This document shows, in pieces, positions 35,334-41,541 of a stretch of DNA of 64,000 nt (its first letter is position 1; each line of letters begins with the position of its first letter). Location of the stretch: assembly GCA_938009275.1 (NCBI GenBank), contig CALLHY010000002.1, forward strand, positions 1-64,000, read 5' to 3'. Origin of the DNA: an uncultured bacterium. Lineage in GTDB: Bacteria > Cloacimonadota > Cloacimonadia > Cloacimonadales > Cloacimonadaceae. Made by a program: the position numbers and the translations under genes. A model generated the notes under the pieces. That model ran no database searches, had not been told where the DNA came from, and was given only the letters and a program-made list of their open reading frames with translations.

Positions 35334-36572
35334 CTACTTCAGCCGCTTAAAGTCCCGGTGGCTAATAATGGCAGCCCAGGCTAGGAAGCCTGCTGCCACG
35401 ATGAACACTGCGGTTATGTTGAACACCTTTAGCAGTGTATAGCCGAGTATGGGTGCAATAAGGCCACGGATACCAGTCATGGTAACGTGCACGCTTTGAT
35501 ACATGCTGGCATCCTCTTTGCCCGCGAAGTAAATAGAGCTCATATTCCAGCTTACATTTACTGCGGTCATGGCTATGCCGAAGATGAAGTATGCCACAAA
35601 GACGATAACAACAGGTATTATGCCTGTTCCTGCCCAAAGTGATGACACCACAAACATCAGCGGAAACACCATTAGCAGCGCAAAACTGCGGCTGATGAAC
35701 TTGAAAGGATGGGTTTTATCGTGCATTTTGCCAATTACCGGCGAAAGCAGCAACAGCCCTATCTGCGAGATTACGCCTTTGGCAAGGAAGTTATTAGTAT
35801 AGCTTAGGTTTAGCTTGTCCACCAGGTATATCGGGATAATAGGCTGCATCATGATAAAGCCCATGCCATAGATGGAAAAACTGCGCTCAAAAGCGGCAAA
35901 AGGCTTGTTGTCTTTCAGCAATTGCAGGGTGCGCCGAATGGGCTCACTAACCTGCTTAAAGAAAGGAACTGGTGGCTCTTTGCATGTAACCAGCGGATAT
36001 TGAATGCGAATGAATGACAGCACCGCACAGCTTATAAAGCCACATAAGCCGGTGCCAACCAGTATCCAGCGGAAGCTATTTTCATTTATATCCAGCAGTC
36101 TGCCCGCCATAAAGGTAACGGCAATGGACACAATCATCCCCAAACTGATGGTGTAGCCAAATACCTTTGCCCTGCGACTGGAATCTATATTCTTTTGGTA
36201 AATGCTGTTCTGTGCGGGAATAAGCAGTGAATTGGCAGAGAACACCAAGCCCAATAGCACCATATATTCATTCATGCTAACCAGCCAGATGGCATATACC
36301 ATGCTAAGCCGACCCACCACACCGGCTATTAGGAACCAGCGCGATTTGTGACATGATTTTTCGAATATCCTGCCCCACCAGATGGAGAGAAAATTTGAGA
36401 TTGGCCAAATCATGGTCATTGCCATTAGCTGCCAATCCTGGGCGTGAAGAGCCTTACGCGCGATTATGTCTTGCGTTTGATTCAGGCTTTGCACCACACC
36501 ATTGAACATTGCTGCGATTAATAGCAGATAGGTGCTGTGCTTTTCACTGGGGCTAAGATTTTTAAGACGCAC
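35334..36572 (-). CDS. Major facilitator superfamily transporter
   Basis: About 412 residues with twelve predicted membrane spans in two halves and a central loop near residues 190-215. I choose the GTG at 36572 as start because GGAG lies about 7 nt upstream; the longer frame begins with TTG at 36596, whose Shine-Dalgarno is too close. The substrate cannot be deduced: no family-specific motif is apparent beyond the fold. The gene is monocistronic, convergent with the M14 gene, and a 1.2-kb repeat-rich gap lies upstream. Confidence 0.78.
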   Translation of the reverse strand: MRLKNLSPSEKHSTYLLLIAAMFNGVVQSLNQTQDIIARKALHAQDWQLMAMTMIWPISNFLSIWWGRIFEKSCHKSRWFLIAGVVGRLSMVYAIWLVSMNEYMVLLGLVFSANSLLIPAQNSIYQKNIDSSRRAKVFGYTISLGMIVSIAVTFMAGRLLDINENSFRWILVGTGLCGFISCAVLSFIRIQYPLVTCKEPPVPFFKQVSEPIRRTLQLLKDNKPFAAFERSFSIYGMGFIMMQPIIPIYLVDKLNLSYTNNFLAKGVISQIGLLLLSPVIGKMHDKTHPFKFISRSFALLMVFPLMFVVSSLWAGTGIIPVVIVFVAYFIFGIAMTAVNVSWNMSSIYFAGKEDASMYQSVHVTMTGIRGLIAPILGYTLLKVFNITAVFIVAAGFLAWAAIISHRDFKRLK

Positions 36573-36659
36573 TGTTACTCTCCATAATTTTGCCAAGCTT
36601 CCAGCAGGCTATTTCCTGTCAATAGGCAAATGCTGTGGCTCGGTTAACGTGACTCGTGT

Positions 36660-36714
36660 AACCTTTAACCTTTAATGCCTTAATGCCTTAATGCCTTAAC
36701 GCCTTAACGTTTTA
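36660..36714. repeat. Short tandem block of CCTTAATG-type units
   Basis: About six 7-8 nt units, grading from ACCTTTA to ATGCCTTA to ACGCCTTA. Confidence 0.7.
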
Positions 36715-36769
36715 ACTTCTAACGTTTAACGTGTTTTCTTCCTTACTCCACAGCGTTAATCATGCGTTT

Positions 36770-36818
36770 ATCCCCCCTTAATCAAGCGTTAATAGTTAAC
36801 GCTTGATTAAGGGGGGAT
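36770..36818. repeat. Long perfect palindrome, copy 2
   Basis: Arms of 23 nt containing TCCCCCCTTAATCAAGC and GTTAA, perfect on both sides, around a TAG loop centred at 36794. Same element as 19331-19375, apparently in the opposite orientation (loop CTA there). Confidence 0.9.
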
Positions 36819-37030
36819 TAAGATGTGATATACATTCACAAGCATGGGAGAATAAGGGGAATTGTGGCATTATTCAGGGCATGACTGGGCATGGCAGGGG
36901 GCGTTTGGGACGTTATTACAACGCAATTGCAAAACAACCTAACAGCTACCGAAAGCATTTACATTAGGCCTTAGATTAATGCTTCAGTTATTTGTGAAGA
37001 AACTGGTTGTAACAGGTCTTTCAATGGTCT

Positions 37031-37324
37031 AGCCCCCATAGGGCGTAATAATATAGCGACGGGTTCGAAGCGTAGCGCAGACCCTCGAAACGTGCACCAC
37101 ATAAATAAGCCCCATAGGGCGACACAATTGTACATTGCTCTCATATATTCTATCATGCGGTTTTGGTCTTGTTATTGTTTATGGTGCATCATATTATTAA
37201 GAGTAGGTTTGTGCGTATGTCGCCCTTAGGGGCTCTTCTGTATTCTGTTACGATACGAGGGTCTCCGCATTGCTTTTCGCAATGCTGCGAACCCGTCGCT
37301 ATGCTATTTCGCCCTTCCGGGCTT
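37031..37324. repeat. Inverted pair of ~95-nt dispersed elements
   Basis: Left element 37031-37123 and right element 37219-37324 are imperfect reverse complements that share TAGCGACGGGTTCG and AGACCCTCG. Each begins and ends with an AGCCCC-TAGGGCG-like small hairpin. The right copy has an extra internal stem, GCATTGC/GCAATGC. The spacer is ~95 nt. Confidence 0.75.
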
Positions 37325-37369
37325 GGAAGTAACAAAGTGATATAGTGATATAGTGATGAAGTAATGTAG

Positions 37370-37433
37370 TAATGAAGTAATGAAGTAATGAAGTAATGAA
37401 GTAATGAAGTAATGAAGTAATGAAGTAATGAAG
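37370..37433. repeat. Perfect 8-nt tandem repeat, eight copies
   Basis: TAATGAAG is repeated eight times without error from 37370 to 37433, with degenerate GTGATATA units just before. This is a typical slippage-prone microsatellite outside any gene. Confidence 0.9.
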
Positions 37434-37487
37434 TGACGGCGTAAGAGACGAGTAGGTACCAGTTTGCAGAAGATCTGGCTGTGGTGA

Positions 37488-37588
37488 ACACGTCATCCTG
37501 ACGTGTATGGTAGAAGCTTCATCCTGAAGCTTTATTTATTCAAACGACAAGATGTCGTTTGGACTTTGAAACGTCTGTAAGACGTTTC
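37488..37588. repeat. Array of four short perfect hairpins
   Basis: Hairpins at 37488-37506 (stem ACACGTCA, loop TCC), 37514-37532 (AAGCTTCA, loop TCC), 37541-37561 (CAAACGACA, loop AGA) and 37568-37588 (GAAACGTCT, loop GTA). All have 8-9 bp perfect stems, 3-nt loops and 6-8 nt between them. Confidence 0.85.
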
Positions 37589-37824
37589 CAACCTCCAGAC
37601 TCAGCTTCACGAAACCTCACGACCTCACGACCTCTCGACCTCTCGACTTCCAGCCCAGCCTGTGTTCCACTCATCCACTCATCCACTCTTCCATGTTTTC
37701 GTAGCTATGGAAAGCTGCGTAACGCCAGCACCCCCAAACATGTGGTTAATCAAACCCATCGTTCCAGGTTATCCCATACATTTGCCTTGACTCCCCTTGC
37801 CAGTCCGTAACTGTGGTGCTCAGT

Positions 37825-39135
37825 ATGGAAAGAAAGATAACTATTATTGGCGGAGGATTGGCAGGGTGCGAGGCTGCTTTGTATCTGGCAAAGGTTGGGT
37901 GGGAAGTGCGCTTATATGAAATGAGACCCCAGAAAAACACACCTGCTCACGAAACGCCTTATCTGGCAGAATTGGTGTGCAGCAATTCGTTAAAGTCCAC
38001 CCGCACCGACACCGCATCGGGCTTGCTGAAAGCCGAGATTAACGCTTTGGGCGGTAACCTGCTACACATAGCAGAAAGCTGTAGCGTGGCAGCAGGGCAT
38101 GCATTGGCGGTTGACCGCGAGTTATTTGCCAGGAAAGTGGAAGCTGCCATAGCGGACTATGATAACATAAAAGTAATCCGCCAGGAGCTATCTGACATAC
38201 CGGATGGGCTGGTGATACTGGCAACCGGGCCTTTAACCTCAGATGCCATGATGAGTAGCCTTAGCAACAGCCTGGGCGAAGAGCACCTGTATTTCTTCGA
38301 TGCCATTGCCCCCATTGTTAGCACCGACAGCATAGACTTTGGCAAGATATACAAGAAAGACCGTTATGACAAGGGTGATGCGGATTATCTGAACTGCGCT
38401 TTTAACAAAGACGAATACTACCATTTTGTGGATGCGCTGTTGCAAGGCGAAAAGCATGAGGCACATGAATTTGAAAATGAGTTCTTTAGCGGGCTGAAAT
38501 TCAGCTTTTATGAAAACTGCATGCCGATTGAAGAGATTGCCCGACGGGGAAGGGACTCGCTGCGGCATGGAGTTATGAAACCTATGGGGCTGGAAACACC
38601 GGATGGCAAGAAGCCTTTTGCCGTGCTACAGCTACGGGCAGAGAATGCGGACTGCACCGCTTATAACCTGGTGGGCTGCCAAACTATGCTGCGCTACGGA
38701 GCGCAAAAGGATATCTTCAGGCTTTTGCCCGGTTTGGAGCAGGCAGAATTCTTGCGCTATGGCTCAATTCACAGAAATGCATATTTGAATGCTCCTGCGG
38801 TGCTGAATGCCGATTTTAGCCTGAAAGCCATGCCCAATGCCTATCTGGCGGGTCAGTTATCCGGAGTGGAAGGTTATGTGGAATGCATTGGCAGCGGGCT
38901 GTTAGTGGCTAAGTGCCTTACAGAAGGCTTAGAGCTGTTGCCCCCTGAGACCATTTTGGGACAGCTTTGGCGGCACCTATGCTTTGCGAAAGACCATAAG
39001 TTTCAGCCTATGAACGCAAACTTTGGCATATTGCCACGCCTGGAAGACGAGCCACGCGACAAGAAACTAAAGAAACTGATGTATTCGGAAAGAGCCTTGC
39101 AGGTGCTGTCTGAATTCATAGATAAAAGTAAATAG
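37825..39135 (+). CDS. trmFO: Methylenetetrahydrofolate-tRNA (uracil-54-C5)-methyltransferase
   Basis: TrmFO makes ribothymidine 54 in tRNA using methylenetetrahydrofolate and FADH2. The N-terminal dinucleotide fold (ITIIGGGLAGCEAALYLA) and the family stretch AELVCSNSLKSTRTDTASGLLKAEI are diagnostic, as is PCFAKDHKFQPMNANFGILP-like sequence near the C-terminus and the YVECIGSGLLVA segment. Length 436 is normal. I start at the ATG at 37825; the GTG at 37813 is an alternative and neither has a good Shine-Dalgarno. The DUF3795 gene follows 8 nt later. Confidence 0.95.
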   Translation: MERKITIIGGGLAGCEAALYLAKVGWEVRLYEMRPQKNTPAHETPYLAELVCSNSLKSTRTDTASGLLKAEINALGGNLLHIAESCSVAAGHALAVDRELFARKVEAAIADYDNIKVIRQELSDIPDGLVILATGPLTSDAMMSSLSNSLGEEHLYFFDAIAPIVSTDSIDFGKIYKKDRYDKGDADYLNCAFNKDEYYHFVDALLQGEKHEAHEFENEFFSGLKFSFYENCMPIEEIARRGRDSLRHGVMKPMGLETPDGKKPFAVLQLRAENADCTAYNLVGCQTMLRYGAQKDIFRLLPGLEQAEFLRYGSIHRNAYLNAPAVLNADFSLKAMPNAYLAGQLSGVEGYVECIGSGLLVAKCLTEGLELLPPETILGQLWRHLCFAKDHKFQPMNANFGILPRLEDEPRDKKLKKLMYSERALQVLSEFIDKSK

Positions 39136-39143
39136 AGGTTGTT

Positions 39144-39479
39144 ATGAGTAAGCTGTTATCTGCCTGTGGGCTGGATTGCCCAAATTGTGAGTGCTATGAA
39201 GCACATCAAACCAACGATGAGAAAAGAAAGGAAGATATCGCCATCCGGTGGAGCAAAAACTATAATGCCGAGCTAAGTGCTGCCGATATCGCCTGTGATG
39301 GCTGTATGAGCGATGGCGATCACTTTAGCTGGTGTAACAATTGCCCCATTCGTGCCTGTGTGGTGGGTAAAGGATATATGAGCTGTGCGGAGTGCGACAG
39401 CTTCCCCTGTGAAACAAATGCCTTTTTGTATAAAGCGGTTCCGGCAGCCAAAGAGACTATAGAGAAGCTGCGTAGTTAA
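39144..39479 (+). CDS. DUF3795 cysteine-rich protein
   Basis: 111 residues with ten or more cysteines, starting SACGLDCPNCECYEA and including CDGC, CNNCPIRAC and CAECDSFPC. This matches DUF3795, small proteins of anaerobes and archaea probably binding zinc or Fe-S clusters; function unknown. It follows trmFO closely and converges, 7 nt apart, with the ThiS-like gene. Confidence 0.82.
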   Translation: MSKLLSACGLDCPNCECYEAHQTNDEKRKEDIAIRWSKNYNAELSAADIACDGCMSDGDHFSWCNNCPIRACVVGKGYMSCAECDSFPCETNAFLYKAVPAAKETIEKLRS

Positions 39480-39486
39480 AAAAAGT

Positions 39487-39696
39487 TTAACCACCGCTGA
39501 TGAGGTGAATCACCTTCAAATCGGCATTCTGAGGAATGGGAGTGCTGTCGTAATTGTCTTTTTTAATTAATTCGCCATTTAGCTTTATCACCAGCATCTT
39601 AAAGGTGTAGTTCATCATGGTTAGCGCATCGCGGACAACCATGCCTTCACGCCAGGGGAGCTTAGTTTCATTTACATAAAAAACAGGTGTATTCAC
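39487..39696 (-). CDS. ThiS/MoaD-like sulfur carrier protein
   Basis: 69 residues of beta-grasp type ending in the obligatory Gly-Gly (HLISGG). Such carriers are adenylated at the C-terminus by a ThiF-like enzyme and then carry sulfur as thiocarboxylate. The GTG start overlaps the stop of the thiF-like gene (GTGA), matching its partner role. Whether it serves thiamine, a molybdopterin-type cofactor or another thiolation pathway cannot be decided; no other thi or moa gene is here. Confidence 0.82.
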   Translation of the reverse strand: MNTPVFYVNETKLPWREGMVVRDALTMMNYTFKMLVIKLNGELIKKDNYDSTPIPQNADLKVIHLISGG

Positions 39697-40307
39697 GATA
39701 AACCTCTTGTAGCTAAAAGTTCCAGGGCAAGATCGGCTTGCATATTTGCCACTATTGCCACCCTGGGTGCTATTGGGCTTACTCCCTCTTGCAGGCTGCT
39801 TTGCATATCTCCCACAATGTACAGATTGTCGTAAGAGTGTATGCCAATAATGTCGCTATTGCCAAAGCCAGCAATGCCTGAGGCAGCAATGACAGGCTTA
39901 TGGGGTTGTAGCTGTAGCCAGGTGGCAATCAGCATTTCCTTTTGGGATGCTTCGTCAAATGCCTCAATCATGATGTGGCAATCGCCGAAAACGCTATTTA
40001 CATTCTCCGGACATATCTTTAGCTCGTGCATTTGCAGGGTAATGAAGGGATTGAAGCTGATTATGTTAGCTTGCAAGGCTATCACCTTGGCTTGTCCAAC
40101 TTGCTGCAGGCTATACTGCTGACGATTTAGATTCTCCAGGCTAACAGTGTCAAAATCGGCTATCACCAGTTTGCCTATGCCTGCTCTGGCAAGGGCAATG
40201 GCGATGTTTGAGCCAAGCCCGCCTGCTCCGGCAATGCCCACAGTGGCTTGCTGCCAGATGGGAAAGGCGATGGGGTGGCGCTTTGTGAAGTATTCTTCTT
40301 TGGTCAT
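39693..40307 (-). CDS. ThiF-family adenylyltransferase (E1-like)
   Basis: 204 residues of Rossmann-type E1 fold: GIAGAGGLGSNIAIALARAG (nucleotide loop), VIADFDTVSLENLNRQQY (the conserved Asp/Arg/Gln), and GFGNSD later. It is short and lacks the zinc-binding CxxC pairs of MoeB, as in the ThiF variants found in Clostridia and anaerobes. It activates the C-terminal Gly of the adjacent ThiS-like protein. It starts 1 nt after the MobB-like gene. Confidence 0.88.
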   Translation of the reverse strand: MTKEEYFTKRHPIAFPIWQQATVGIAGAGGLGSNIAIALARAGIGKLVIADFDTVSLENLNRQQYSLQQVGQAKVIALQANIISFNPFITLQMHELKICPENVNSVFGDCHIMIEAFDEASQKEMLIATWLQLQPHKPVIAASGIAGFGNSDIIGIHSYDNLYIVGDMQSSLQEGVSPIAPRVAIVANMQADLALELLATRGLS

Positions 40308-40308
40308 A

Positions 40309-41058
40309 TCAGCGCTTTACTTTTATCTCTATCTCGCCAGCGGGATCTATGTTTTTCAGGTTATCTACCAGAGATAGCACCACATCCCCGATAATCTTTT
40401 GCACAAAAGGCACGATAACTACTTCTCGCCCGTTTACCTTTAGCTGCATTTGTGGATTGGCGTCCAGCACGCAGTCACTCCGCTTTGCCCTGCCCTGAAC
40501 GATATTGGCAGCCATTTCATAACAGCCCATACCGCATTCTGAGCAACACTCCGGGTCGCTTAGCGGTAAGATGGGAAAGCTATTGTCTATAACGCTCTGA
40601 ATAAGCTCGAGAGTGCTTTTCTGTAAGCAATATACAGGCAAACCGGCGTAGGACTCTATAGAGCCTGCAATGAGGCCAGATATGCCAAAGCAGGTTTCGT
40701 CTATCAATTCGTCCAGTTGCCCTGTAGTTTCTGCGCATACCAGCTTGGGCACTGGCGCGTCTTTCATACCTTCTATAATCAGGTAATCTGCCTTTATGTA
40801 ATGAAGCATATCCTTTAAGCTAAGGCTGTGGGGGAATATCAGCGCGGAATCGTGCAGCCCTTTGGCAAATACCGCACTTGCCCCTGCATCCATGTGCAGA
40901 GCAGTGTTTTTGCCCGGGGTGTCGGCACGGTATTTCTCGCTGTGGATGTCTTTTATCGATACCACACTATGCCCACGGGCTTTTAGCTCACGGATGATAG
41001 TGGTAACCAGAGTGGTTTTACCTGTGTGATGATAACCTATTACTGCTATTGCCTTCAT
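40309..41058 (-). CDS. MobB-like P-loop GTPase with C-terminal cysteine cluster
   Basis: 249 residues. The N-terminal half is MobB-like (VIGYHHTGKTTLVTTIIRELKARGHSVVSIKDIH; later YLIIEGMK), known for guanine-dinucleotide attachment to molybdopterin. The C-terminal part has a cluster of cysteines (Cys171, 172, 175, 179 in DPECCSECGMGCYE, and Cys196) that could hold a 4Fe-4S cluster, an arrangement I associate with MobB-like proteins of anaerobes and methanogens. It overlaps ispF by 4 nt and lies upstream of thiF/thiS, so a joint cofactor-sulfuration role is possible but unproven. Confidence 0.8.
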   Translation of the reverse strand: MKAIAVIGYHHTGKTTLVTTIIRELKARGHSVVSIKDIHSEKYRADTPGKNTALHMDAGASAVFAKGLHDSALIFPHSLSLKDMLHYIKADYLIIEGMKDAPVPKLVCAETTGQLDELIDETCFGISGLIAGSIESYAGLPVYCLQKSTLELIQSVIDNSFPILPLSDPECCSECGMGCYEMAANIVQGRAKRSDCVLDANPQMQLKVNGREVVIVPFVQKIIGDVVLSLVDNLKNIDPAGEIEIKVKR

Positions 41059-41537
41059 AGATAATCGTCCTGTAATAGCAGATGGCAGCGAACACTAATG
41101 CCTTTTAGTTCACCGCTAATGCCAAGGCCTTCTTCGGTGGTAGCTTTTATGGAGATAGCATCCACAGGGCAAGCCAAATCGGCAGCTATGTTACCGCGCA
41201 TTTTGTCTATATATGGTCTTAATTTTGGTGCTTCAGCGCAAATGGTGGCATCGAGATTAACCAGTGTGTAGCCACGCTGCTGAATCATGGCATATACCAA
41301 AAGTAGCAGTTCGCGTGAATTAGCACCCTTGTAAGCAGCGTCAGTATCGGGGAAATGCATGCCAATATCGCCCAGGGCAAGCGCGCCTAATAGGGCATCC
41401 ATAATGGCATGGATAAGCACATCAGCATCAGAATGGCCAAGCAGTCCAAGGCCAAAGGGTATCTTTACCCCGCCAAGGATTAGGTCTCTGCCTTCCACCA
41501 GCCGGTGAACATCATATCCGCTGCCTATGCGTAACAT
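41055..41537 (-). CDS. ispF: 2-C-methyl-D-erythritol 2,4-cyclodiphosphate synthase
   Basis: IspF catalyses cyclisation of CDP-methylerythritol 2-phosphate in the MEP isoprenoid pathway. At 160 residues it is the usual size and has the metal-binding DVH (GYDVHRL, residues 7-12), GHSDADVLIHAIMDALLGALALGDIG and HFPDTD motifs. It sits in the same run as ispD but is separated from it by glmS; dxs lies 15 kb away on the same strand. Confidence 0.96.
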   Translation of the reverse strand: MLRIGSGYDVHRLVEGRDLILGGVKIPFGLGLLGHSDADVLIHAIMDALLGALALGDIGMHFPDTDAAYKGANSRELLLLVYAMIQQRGYTLVNLDATICAEAPKLRPYIDKMRGNIAADLACPVDAISIKATTEEGLGISGELKGISVRCHLLLQDDYL

Positions 41538-41541
41538 TGCT

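Larger units (their letters stand above)
36597..37824. other. 1.2-kb gene-free repeat hotspot
   Basis: No gene supported. In order it holds a CCTTAATG tandem block (36660-36714), a long palindrome (36770-36818), an inverted pair of ~95-nt elements (37031-37123 and 37219-37324), an 8-nt tandem array (37370-37433), four consecutive hairpins (37488-37588), CCTCACGA-type tandem repeats (37608-37648) and TCCACTCA repeats (37666-37688). The short open frames here are products of the repeats. Confidence 0.75.

Noticed and set aside
37370..37433. Possible CRISPR array
   Set aside because: The units are 8 nt with no spacers; it is a simple tandem repeat, and no cas gene is present.
37189..37496. Two overlapping minus-strand open frames of 65-100 codons
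   Set aside because: They encode only repeated YFITSLLH-like peptides from the TAATGAAG tandem array.
37488..37588. Possible integron attC or CRISPR-like array
   Set aside because: Stems and spacing are too short, the units differ in sequence, and no integrase gene lies nearby.
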